31,732 nt of DNA, from contig BFEA01000211.1 of NCBI GenBank assembly GCA_003427395.1, positions 1,422,521-1,454,252 on the forward strand, given 5' to 3'. Below the pieces are notes generated by a model that worked only from the letters and a program-made list of their open reading frames with translations, searched no databases and was not told where the DNA came from. The position numbers and the translations under genes are program-made. Positions within the stretch are counted from its first letter, which is position 1, and each line of letters starts with the position of its first letter. This stretch comes from Chara braunii (Eukaryota; Streptophyta; Charophyceae; Charales; Characeae). Of the stretch, positions 21,401 to 30,000 are shown piece by piece.

Positions 21401-21834
21401 CCTCCTCTCCGATGAGACCCTGTTTAAGCATGCAAACTAACGAGCCCAAAAACGGGAAAAGCAAAACATAAGAGGTTGCGGCAACACCCGAAGACCATCA
21501 GCCTACTGGCAGCGACCATATCCTCCCCCCCAACCCCCCACCTTCCGTCCATCCATCACTGCTCCTTGCGCGCCCTGCCCACAACCCCTCTCCACTCGCT
21601 GCTATTCCCCATCTCTCATTGTGGCCATGCACTGCGCCACTCCTCTCACCACTGTTCCCTACCCCGTTCGTCACCATGCGTCGTAGCTGTACTTTCGCAC
21701 CTCTCCGCTCGATGCAGCACCTTCGTCGCTCCGCGCCTGCCTGCTTCCCCGTGGCCCGATAGCGAGATCGGCGAGGCGGGGCGCAGCGCGACCGGTCGCA
21801 CTGCGCCCCGATCCTGGGTCGACCCACCACGATC
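18419..21834 (-). mobile_element. Large retroposon, copy B (3.4 kb, target duplication)
   Basis: It is flanked by exact 16-bp duplications (18403-18418 and 21835-21850). It ends on its own strand with an A-rich tail (T-rich at 18419-18445 on plus). The 3' module has two hairpins (18470-18570) and the CTCCCCACCAATAGATGGAGC word. Upstream of it on the element strand come the GGTTACAGGGC-core repeats (19100-19790). Next is the block shared with copy A (19950-20530), then an AT-rich stretch (20550-21110). Last is a GC-rich 5' part (21130-21834) with a 72-codon frame at 21170-21388 and a good splice-donor-like AAG/GTATGT near 21115. No RT, endonuclease or other known domain is visible, so it is non-autonomous. 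Confidence 0.75.
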
Positions 21835-21850
21835 GCTCTAAATTCAATTT
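21835..21850. repeat. Target-site duplication of retroposon copy B, right copy
   Basis: GCTCTAAATTCAATTT. Sequence to its right should be the original upstream region of the gene at 17410-18353. Confidence 0.8.
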
Positions 21851-22488
21851 ATCATTACGACATTGAATTTCACCCCCCTTTTCGAAATACAATTTCCCAA
21901 ATAAGTTTCCTCGCTAAATTTTCTGTAGAGTCATTCTGACATCATCACCACCATCAGCACCATCGTCTGCTTACAAATCGTTATTTAGTATTCTTCATCA
22001 CTAACTAGTTGATTTCTCCTCACTGACTTTTGAGTCAGATTTGGTAGAGAAGGCAAGTGGATTGAAGGTGGGGCACCCCCTTCAAGGATTTCTTCCTTGA
22101 AGGAGAAGGTAACAATCCTGCCGACGATGGTCGAAGCTGGGGCGGGCAGCTGGGGCGGGTAGCCCTGCCCTGTAACCTGGCTAAATAGAGGGTGTGAGAC
22201 TCGGTAGAGGTGGGATTGGTACACAGCACAACATCATATGAGAATTGCTGGAATTGGTAGAAATACCTGGAATTTGGATAGGGTTCCATGTTGAAGTTAT
22301 GAGTAGAGAACATTTTGATTAGCCTTTTTTATCACTCTTCCTTATTGGCTAGCACTTCCAGTGCAACTAGTCAGACATCATGATTCTGATTAGTAGAAAA
22401 TCATCAGTTTTGGCATAATCATCATCATCCTGATCATCATATGTTGGTTACTCCGGGTAGACTGTGAGGACCCCGACCTCAATGTTCT
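21851..22488. other. Displaced upstream region of the gene, with an inverted fragment of the retroposon repeat
   Basis: Once copy B is set aside, 21851 onwards is the DNA that lay directly upstream of the minus-strand gene, so its promoter is expected here. I see no clear TATA box. At about 22110-22240 the plus strand carries a fragment (ACGATGGTCGAAGCTGGGGCG...CCCTGCCCTGTAAC) matching the reverse complement of the GGTTACAGGGC-core repeats at 23100-23170. This is the only copy of that repeat in the opposite orientation. A small hairpin, CCTTCAAGGA/TCCTTGAAGG, lies at about 22079-22102. Confidence 0.5.
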
Positions 22489-23860
22489 TAATTTTTTTTT
22501 TATTATTATTATTTTTTGAAAAAAACTCTATCTATTGGTGGGGAGCAGCACCTGCTGGAAACCGGGTCCAGCGTCCCATAGATACAACCATATCCTCACA
22601 AAGTGGCACAAATTGGGAGCTGGGCCCAGCGTCCCATAACGAGTACACTAAAAAAATTTCATCAGAAAATTCATGAAAATGAGATAAGGAACTACTAGAA
22701 AAGTCTAATTAGCCTAAGGATGGAATTTTGGAAATTGAGATACCGGGGCCATCGGAAAAGTTGGAGCTACTTGAGACATGTCTATGACAATCTTCATGAC
22801 TAAGCAAAATTCAGAAACGACTCAGAAAACCCCCCATCAATCCACTATACCTCACTCCGGCAAGACTGACTGCAGCGGAGCCACCATCTCTGCTGCTGCT
22901 ATGCCATACTCCCATCCTACCAGCTAGCCCCCTCACTGGTAGGACGTGTGATAACCCACCATCTTCTCCCACTCACCTTACTCTTACCGTCGTTCCAGAA
23001 GCATGAGAATAGGTCACAAAGGTCCTATGATTGTTCCAAAAAACTCGAAATCCCACACAAACCCTTCCAACGTTCTCCAAAACTGTCGTACTCCCTGCCG
23101 ATCTCTTCTAGGTCTCACACCCCCACTTTCTGCTGGGTTACAGGGCAGCGCGACTCACCCCAGCTCCGACCAGCGTTGTCTTGGCAGCAATCCTTGGTTG
23201 TCTCGTGGAAAGCCCACCCCAAGACCTCCCTAGATCTCTCTACCAGACCTCAAGCTCCTGCATCGCAAGTTACGGGGCAACACCCCAGCACCGATCAGCG
23301 TCGTTCTGGCATCGAACAACCGCAGATCACTGAGTAAAACAACATTGAAGCCACCTAAGACGAGTTAGTAGGGATCCCAAAGTCCTAAAGAACATTCCTA
23401 GGACCACTAAGCACCCAACTCTTTTTAGGACATTCGAAAAACTTTTAGAAAAATATTAGGGCGGGAGGGGCAAGACTAAATCTGCCTACTATCCTAGATT
23501 CCCCCTTCCAACAGATGGGGCGTCGGTCCAGGCTTTCAGTCCTCGTACCAGAACTCACTTGATCTCATACCCCCTTCTGCTAGGGTAACAGGGCACCACA
23601 ACCCTCCTCAGTACCGATCAACCTAGCTCTGACGGACAGGAATTGCCTTCCTCCCTCGACAATTCCCTTAGCGGCGAGCCCCTAAACAGGTTACAGGGTC
23701 AAAACCCCGGCGCCAACTCCGTCGGACGATCTGGTTATGCCTTCCACCCTCGGCAGAACTTCCCAGGCCTCAAGCTCCCCCTGGGTTACACAGCAGAGAC
23801 TCCAGCACCGGCCTGTGTCGTCCTAGCGTCGTCCTTCTAACCTACTTACAAGCCTTGGGC
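22489..23860 (-). mobile_element. Large retroposon, copy C (5'-truncated)
   Basis: The T-rich tail at 22489-22517 is followed by the hairpin module (22535-22640). From 22640 to 23330 it is closely similar to 18570-19320 of copy B, including TCACTCCGGCAAGACTGA and CCTACCAGCTAGCCCCCTCACTGG. Similarity to copy B ends near 23855, directly before an A run. No target duplication was found. Confidence 0.65.
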
Positions 23861-24284
23861 AAAAAAAAAAAAAAAAAAAAAAAAAGACCAATTCATAAAT
23901 GCCACGCCTGTTGTGATGGTAGTGGTGAGTTAAGGCTTGATGATCCCTTTTCTGGTGCTCCTTTGAGTCTTGCCAGGTTGTAGTTATTCTTTGTGACTTT
24001 TTTTGCTCCTGGGGAGGAGGTTCCTTGTCAAAGTATGGGAGTGATTCATCTCATTAGGCACTGCAGGCTCCATGTGATCAGACGGGACTGTGCTTGTCGG
24101 CAATGAATATGTGATGCATTTCATGGCAGGGTACAACCTGTTGGCCAAAAAAAAAAAAAAAGGACTTTAGAGCTTCAAGTCTGTAGAGGACTCCGTCTAG
24201 GAAAAAATGGTCTAGAAAGCCAAGTGGGGCATTCCAAGCCTCGAGTGGCTGAACCCTGATACGCCGCCTCTACAACAACCTGGG

Positions 24285-24310
<26 letters not shown>
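23861..24310 (+). other. Two short segments each ending in poly(A)
   Basis: A runs lie at 23861-23885, 24147-24161 and 24285-24310. The segments between them (23886-24146 and 24162-24284) contain no frame of note. Each ends in A residues on the plus strand, as short retroposed fragments would. I found no flanking duplications. Confidence 0.4.
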
Positions 24311-24319
<9 letters not shown>

Positions 24320-24512
24320 CGCAGGGAGACTCGTTCCCCTGCTCTGAGGTTGGGGCCTCCGGGGACCCCTGGATGTCACGGGGGATAGGCACCCTGGCTG
24401 ATATCTGGAATGTTCAAATGGGAAACTGGAAAACGCATGCGGAACTCAAGGGCTAGGATCATGCGCCTCTGGCGCCACTCCTTCGTGGGTCTCTGTCCTG
24501 CAACAAAAGATA

Positions 24513-24520
24513 GTCCCGGT
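24513..24520. repeat. 8-bp target duplication of the hAT-like element, left copy
   Basis: GTCCCGGT, repeated at 24848-24855. Confidence 0.75.
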
Positions 24521-24847
24521 CTGTGTAGCATCGCGCTCGGGCTCGGTGACCGAACCCGAACACTCGGTACCGAGCCCGAACGTGACCCAAAATAGACCGA
24601 GCCCGAACATTTTTATTTTTTTATTTTTTAATTTATTTATATATATATATATAGGGGTTGGGGGGCCTTGGGGGGCATCGCTCATGACTCCTAAACATAC
24701 ACACACACACACACCATACACACGCACCCCCAGACATCCCACAAACACCCCACATACACCACACACACACGAGGACGCGCTCGGCCGAGCGCCTGAACAC
24801 GTTCGGCTGCTCGGTGGGGCGCCGAACATGTTCGGTGTGCTACACAG
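24521..24847. mobile_element. Non-autonomous hAT-like DNA transposon (327 bp)
   Basis: Terminal inverted repeats CTGTGTAGCA...TGCTACACAG (10 bp) are flanked by exact 8-bp direct repeats GTCCCGGT, the duplication length of hAT elements. Both subterminal regions are crowded with CCGAAC/GTTCGG and CCGAGC/GCTCGG words in both orientations, as expected for transposase binding sites. The centre is low-complexity: T/A-rich, (TA)n and (AC)n. No transposase is encoded. The termini are not the common CAGTG hAT ends, so the family label rests on the duplication length. Confidence 0.72.
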
Positions 24848-24855
24848 GTCCCGGT
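24848..24855. repeat. 8-bp target duplication of the hAT-like element, right copy
   Basis: GTCCCGGT, matching 24513-24520. Confidence 0.75.
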
Positions 24856-24886
24856 AAGTGGCATGCCATACAACTTGATACAAGTC

Positions 24887-24909
24887 TTTTTTTTTTTTTT
24901 TTTTTTTTT
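24887..24909. repeat. Poly(T) run
   Basis: 23 T residues. It may be the tail of a minus-strand retroposon, but nothing adjacent is recognisable. Confidence 0.85.
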
Positions 24910-25373
24910 CCCTTCATAAAGCCCAGGTTGATGTAGAGGCTGGATTCTAGACGTATAAGAGTCACCTTCGGCACTCGGCCATGTGGTTGAGGCCCCCTAC
25001 TCATATGGGACTCCTCCCCACCTACCACTCTCGTATTTCTCCCCGGCGCACCCCTACTTCCACTATCCTACCTCAGTGTCTACCACTCAGGATCGCCACC
25101 CTCCAGTCAGGGGGTGACCTTGACCGGACAGCGGTTGCAGGTATGTGACGCGCAACCTCACGCCCTTTGCTGTCTTTCGTTCGGAGTGCTAGATGTGCGG
25201 AAAGAGGCCCAAAAAAACAGCAAGATGGGGTGTGCCAAGGATTTTTGGAAATTGAATGTGGGGACACAGACGGAACTGAAATCCCCCGTGTTGGTCCGAT
25301 GAAGTAAGTCGGTTGCTTTCGCGCGTCGCGAAATGCGCGTGTGGGCACGGCGCGAAAAGAGAAAAATCCAAAT

Positions 25374-25961
25374 TCAATCCAAAAAGTATTGTCGAGCTTC
25401 CCACCGCGCTACGGCCCGTCGTTTATAGCGGAAGGGCTTCGGCACGCTTCGCGTGTCTCGTTTTCGGATCAAATCCCGTCGTNGCTCGCTGGTCAGTTCT
25501 GAGTCTGATGTGGAGGGTCGCAGACGCGTGGCTCTTTCCTTATGCTCGTCCTCACTCCGTATTTGGTAGTGGAAGCCCTTTGCTTCGTAGCGATCGAAAC
25601 GCTGGCACTCTGTGCACAGGGTTCGAGGCCAATGGGACGCCACTGCCGTCCACGGAATGACGATCAACTCATTAAAGGGGAACAATATTGAGTAGGGTGG
25701 GAAGTGCGTGTCGATAATAACAAACCCAGCCTCTACGAACCCTGAACAATGGTTTGCCGGAGGGAAGTAGTATCGCCCGCCGATCTGTGCGACAGCTTCT
25801 CGTACGTCCCACTCGCATACACGTGTCCTTTCCTCGTTGTAAGGAAAAGGCCGTGTTGATACGGGAGGTACGGGAGGCTGACGCCCGATCGGAGGGTACT
25901 TGTCAGTCCACATATCAATCAATTGCAAAAACCTCGATACGTCATCAAGAAAAGAAAACAC
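25374..25961 (-). CDS. LTR-embedded ORF, unknown protein (195 aa)
   Basis: An uninterrupted frame except for an N at 25483 (residue X160). It starts MFSFLDDVSRFLQLIDMW. It has a Pro-rich N-terminal third, a central hydrophobic/aromatic stretch (GFVIIDTHFPPYSILFPFNELIVIPW) and one CxxC (CTEC, residues 116-119). A charged C-terminal third (RSEDEHKERATRLRPSTS, then many Arg) follows. The homologous stretch in the other LTR (9218-9612) keeps the CxxC and C-terminal third, with mostly synonymous codon changes among identical residues. It sits about 950 bp below the TATA box on the same strand, so it would be near the 5' end of an LTR transcript. I know of no family to assign it to. Confidence 0.5.
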   Translation of the reverse strand: MFSFLDDVSRFLQLIDMWTDKYPPIGRQPPVPPVSTRPFPYNEERTRVCEWDVREAVAQIGGRYYFPPANHCSGFVEAGFVIIDTHFPPYSILFPFNELIVIPWTAVASHWPRTLCTECQRFDRYEAKGFHYQIRSEDEHKERATRLRPSTSDSELTSEXRRDLIRKRDTRSVPKPFRYKRRAVARWEARQYFLD

Positions 25962-26941
25962 TCAAGCAACCCCCAATCAATCCTTTTCTACACGAGAGAG
26001 AGAGAGAAAACACTCATCAGCTTGATCATGCATGGAACTAACGGACCGGCCCGCGGCTCGGGTTTAGTGAGCCAACGCGACGTTGATCCGAGGCGCCTTG
26101 TTTCTCGAGGCCGCCCTGTGGCTCGGATGCTGAGGTCGTGCAGCATAAGGCAGATGGCAGGCACAGTACATTCAGAGCTACAGATCTAAACACTCTTGCA
26201 TTCTCGAACAAAATCCTGACGACAATCATCTAATCAACGCAAAGAACCGCGGATCTCCATACATTCATTCACTGTGGAAGGTGCGAAAATGAGATATGCG
26301 CCGGGACAAATGGATGGATCGCGGGACAGTACACACGCATCCACCGTTCACAAGACACGAAGACGGGGCTCTTGCATAGGGGGACTACCCAGGAAACTAA
26401 TGGAAGAGTTCCGGAAGAAGTTCTTTCACACAGGAGTAGCATGCAGACTCATTCCCATTGGAGAGAGAGAAAGAGATCGGGACTCGACATCATTCAAAGA
26501 TAGAAGAGAGAGAGAGAGGAGGGAGGAGTGTCAACATAGAGGAGGACAAAATCTGAGAAGAGGAAGTTCGGCGTTGCCGCCGTACACTCACGCCACAAAT
26601 AGAAATCCGCAACAACAAAGGCGCATTCGCCGTGGATTCCAATATGGCCCCAGGCCAATCACTCACTCAACTCCAATCATCGATCCTCATACCCGCACCG
26701 ACGATCCCGGCCGTCGCGTGCTAACTCCCACCACTGTGATCGTTACCCCGCTGACGTAAACTTTGCGTGGTTCGCCCCGATCCCACAGTCCGTCGTGGCG
26801 ATCAAGCACGCAACCGGCCAGCCTATCGTCAGCCCGACGGGACTTTCCGACTCGCACCAAACACTCTGCCTAGCCACTACTTCCCGGAAGCTGGCTTGAG
26901 AGTCGAGAACGTAAGAGAGATTTGCGGGCGCGTTTGCGGAA

Positions 26942-26947
26942 TTTATA
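26942..26947 (-). promoter_or_regulatory. Candidate TATA box of the solo LTR
   Basis: The minus strand reads CTATAAATTCC, matching the TATA regions at 293-298 and 10319-10324. Confidence 0.55.
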
Positions 26948-27836
26948 GTGGCGAGAAGGGGGGTGAGGGAGAGAGAAGGCAGGGGGAAAGTCGAAGTGTA
27001 GGGAAAGAAGCAGGAGGAGAAGACTTTGAGAAGAGCGCTCCGCGGAAGCCATGTTGATCCTTCGAGACTCAAGGTTCAACCAATCTGATTCGTCGCGCAA
27101 TAGGAAGATCCTATTGATCCACGTACCTGATTGGTGAGCGGGAGTTATCGAAGGATCGACCGGGCATCGTGTGCTGGACTCAGAGGGTGAGAAGAGAAAA
27201 GGCGCGAGAAGTAGCGCAAGACGGGTCCAAGATTCAGATGATCAAGAAAGGGAAAAGGGGTGCGCAAAAAGCAAAGCGGGAGAGAGAGAGAGAGAAATAG
27301 TTACGAGGAGAGAGAAAGAGGAGGGAGAAGGGGAAGGGAGCGCGGGAGGGAGCGATGCGGGGGACAGAGAGGAGAAAGCTTTTGCATGCGCGACGCCGTC
27401 AACAAAAAGGAGAAAAAGGCACCAAAACAGTTACAGCTTGCCTACCAATTCAAAATTGAAATCACCATATCCGCGCGCGAAAGAGCGACGCGGGAAAAGA
27501 AGGTCCTACGCCTATTCGTATCCTCAAAAAAATTCCGAGAGTTTCCCCCAACGTGACCGAGAACATTCACACACAAAAAGGAAACGTCGAAGTTCCGCCT
27601 ATCCCGGAGTTCCCAACTGCCGGGCCCAATTCCCAGTGCGCTCGCTAAGGTGCACGTAAATTCCTATGTATTCCCCGAAGTGCAAAAAGAAAAAGCAGAA
27701 CCCGGGAATCGCAAAAGCTTCCAAAAATGCGGCACCGAAATCAAGAAAACGAAACGGGGTTTTTATGGGGTTGGTATGATACAAGCAAAAGAAAGGGTGT
27801 GAAAGATAGCACGGGTTCGGGAAGTAGTTCGTCACA

Positions 27837-28030
27837 GGTACCAGGGCTAAGCTGAGTCCCACCACCCCACTCAGCCCTGATCAAAGCATAGTCGAACGAG
27901 CCTTGTTGTCCGGGTACTTCAGGCGCTAGGCATAGACGTTTCACTCCAAGTCCCATAGGTGGACCTATTTGCGTTCCTTTCTTTTTTTGTTTTTGTTTTT
28001 GTTTTTGACCTATACCGTTATGTACACAAG
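27837..28030. other. Flank of the solo LTR, no supported gene
   Basis: On the minus strand 27845-27965 reads as a fairly protein-like stretch (GLGVKRLCLAPEVPGQQGSFDY), but it is short, with no start or conserved motif I recognise. A TTTTTG repeat follows at 27985-28007. Confidence 0.35.
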
Positions 28031-28219
28031 GTTGTTCACTGTGTGCATTGTAGTTGTTACTACTTGCTGTTGATGGTAAACTGTTTCTTGTTTCTTGAAT
28101 TTTTGTGCGAGGACATGGGAGGCAATGTGTTAATAATAACAGCTCACACTTTCTTAATGATCTGTGCACCACTGTGCTAGATGTTCCCAGCCACACCACT
28201 GCAACAATGTGGTTAAACC
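28031..28219. repeat. Artefactual duplicate, copy 1 (189 bp)
   Basis: Identical to 28258-28446 and ends exactly at the adapter sequence. Confidence 0.9.
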
Positions 28220-28257
28220 CTGTCTCTTATACACATCTAGATGTGTATAAGAGACAG
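28220..28257. other. Nextera transposase junction adapter (sequencing artefact)
   Basis: CTGTCTCTTATACACATCT directly followed by AGATGTGTATAAGAGACAG. This is the 19-bp Tn5 mosaic end and its reverse complement, the circularisation junction of Nextera mate-pair libraries. It translates to SYTHLDVYKRQ, a well-known contaminant peptide. It is not genomic. Confidence 0.97.
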
Positions 28258-28446
28258 GTTGTTCACTGTGTGCATTGTAGTTGTTACTACTTGCTGTTGA
28301 TGGTAAACTGTTTCTTGTTTCTTGAATTTTTGTGCGAGGACATGGGAGGCAATGTGTTAATAATAACAGCTCACACTTTCTTAATGATCTGTGCACCACT
28401 GTGCTAGATGTTCCCAGCCACACCACTGCAACAATGTGGTTAAACC
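28258..28446. repeat. Artefactual duplicate, copy 2 (189 bp)
   Basis: Repeats 28031-28219 after the adapter, then continues into the MITE. The genome most likely has this sequence once. Confidence 0.9.
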
Positions 28447-28646
28447 ACCAGTACCTCGCTCAGCTATTGAATCCGAGCCTCCCAGCATGCTGCGCGCCAA
28501 GTCCTGCCGAACCGCCGTTGCAATTTTCTTTTTCGTTTTGCCTGCGGCCTCCAGCCAATGCGGTCCGGCAGGCCGAAGCCCAAATGGCGCAGCTCGTATA
28601 CGGGAAGCGCCGCGGCCGATAGCTGGGCCAGGTACTGGTGGTTTAA
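28440..28646. mobile_element. MITE with 28-bp inverted repeats ending in TTAA
   Basis: The ends TTAAACCACCAGTACCTCGC (28440 on) and GGTACTGGTGGTTTAA (to 28646) pair over 28 positions with two mismatches, closing a 207-bp unit. TTAA at each end could be the target duplication of a piggyBac-type element or part of the repeat itself. The interior is GC-richer than its surroundings and encodes nothing recognisable. Confidence 0.7.
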
Positions 28647-29680
28647 TACATAGGACTTACCATAAATAAAATAAAATAAAGGTACCAATAGCTTGTCCGT
28701 AGGTAAATGTTTTTAAAGCCTCAGGAAGGAGTCCACAATAATATAATGCCAGAAATCTATCATCAATTTCTGACAAGTTGCTTATAGAGTTTAGATGGTT
28801 GCACTTCGTCCCTAAAAGAAAACCCAAACAGAACAGTAACTCAGATTGTATCTGGTGGGTGGAGTCGTGCCCCTCCAGCCACGAAGTTCGAGCCTCCAGT
28901 TGGCAGCCCCTGGAGGATGCAACCTCCCTGGCCTCGGTGATGCAGCAATTGTGCCCTGACAGGCCTTTTCCCTCAGTGGATAACGTGTCCCTGTTTGTGT
29001 GCTGAAAGTGAACAAAATGTATCCCCCATTTTCGGTGTCAGTGCCTGCTTATCGCCTGCTCGTGGATCCGAGGAATTGGGAGCGGGACCACCCGCCGGTG
29101 GGGCGTTTTGTGGAAGAGGCATCTGAGCTACCGGTAGCAGGGACTTCTACGATCTGTGGAGCGGTGTGAAGCCTGCCAGCCTGTCCCGCAGCTTTTTCGT
29201 TGGCAGCTACACGCTCCCGACTGCAGAGTTGAATGCTTTGTGGAGGCAGTATCTATTTTAAAACATAAATAGTTCTTTTCTTTTGGGGGGACCGACTGCT
29301 CATGGGTCACATTTTTAGTTTGAAATGGGCAGAAAACACAGGCACTGGCAGAATCGCCCGGGCTGAGTTTGAAAAGGCAAAAACAACATTACCTGGCAGG
29401 CGTATCAAGGCTGCTGTTGGTAACAGCAGAAAAAGCCTGTTCGCCAGTGTCAGGCGTATCTTGCTTTTTTTGGGGGGGGGTTGTTCTCTTTTTCCTTTCA
29501 ACTGCCGTGATGACTGTGGGGCTATAACCCCCTCACAGAAGGTGCACTCTCACACCTTCTCCAGATTCTGTATCCAGCTGCTTTCACGACCATAGAGATT
29601 TTGCTTTTTTTTTTTATGATTGTACTTTTTAAATTTGTTGTTGTTCATTTTGTCAGAGTACCAGAAAATAATACAATGGC
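28647..29680. other. Unassigned region with short coding-like stretches
   Basis: Plus-strand frames at 28778-29005 (75 codons) and 29041-29169 (FSVSVPAYRLLVDPRNWERDHPPVGRF up to a TGA) have protein-like composition, but I cannot assign them. A 10-base G run is near 29470 and T runs are at 29464 and 29605. Confidence 0.4.
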
Positions 29681-29681
29681 C

Positions 29682-29900
29682 CAGATGTCCAGGCCAGGGT
29701 CGAGATGTCTACGCCACACCCGTGGCTGGGCCACAGCTGAGATGTCCAGGGCATGCCCGTGGCTGGGCCACGGCCGAGATGTGTAGACCATGCCCGTGGC
29801 CAGGCCACCGCTGAGATGTCTAGGTCATGCCTGTGGCTGGGCCATGGCGGGGTGCCTAGGCCACGCCCGTGGCTAGTCCATGCCTGAGATGTCTATGGCT
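29682..29900. repeat. 37-bp tandem minisatellite (about 5.5 units)
   Basis: Units of the form GAGATGTCT...CCCGTGGCTGGGCCACGGC start at 29702, 29739, 29776, 29813 and 29850 (the last is 36 bp). A partial unit precedes and another follows them. Confidence 0.9.
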
Positions 29901-30000
29901 GTAGCTCCTATTCCATCTCGGGTCTGCACCGTCATGATTAAAAGGGAACAGGGGCTCAAAGAGAGAGCGAGGTACTCGGCGTTTTCAGCTGCACTATCTT

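Larger units (their letters stand above)
25144..27836 (-). mobile_element. Solo LTR of a related Gypsy family (2.7 kb)
   Basis: It starts TGTGACGCGCAACC and ends GTTCGTCACA, a 7-bp inverted terminal repeat, flanked by GGTA (25140-25143 and 27837-27840). Diverged similarity to the 9014-11018 LTR is visible at the inner end (GGGGTGTGCCAAGGATTTT, about 25227), at the TATA region (26942) and near the outer end (AAATTCCTA, TGCAAAAAGAAA, about 27660-27690). No gag or pol adjoins either side. The LTR is longer than its relative and carries an intact-looking 195-codon minus-strand frame. The 4-bp flanking repeat is one short of the usual 5 bp for Ty3/Gypsy. Confidence 0.72.

Noticed and set aside
25374-25961. 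The equal 195-codon length of the frames at 9027-9614 and 25374-25961 as evidence of homology
   Set aside because: The 9027-9614 frame is mostly a different reading frame from the homologous one. The equal length is a coincidence; the real evidence is the residue alignment in the 9218-9517 frame.
27171-27659. 162-codon plus-strand ORF rich in Lys, Glu and Arg
   Set aside because: It lies within the U3 part of the solo LTR on the antisense strand, over purine-rich sequence, and has no recognisable motif.
28105-28426. ORFs on both strands containing SYTHLDVYKRQ
   Set aside because: The peptide is the translated Nextera adapter. The frames exist only because of the chimeric join.
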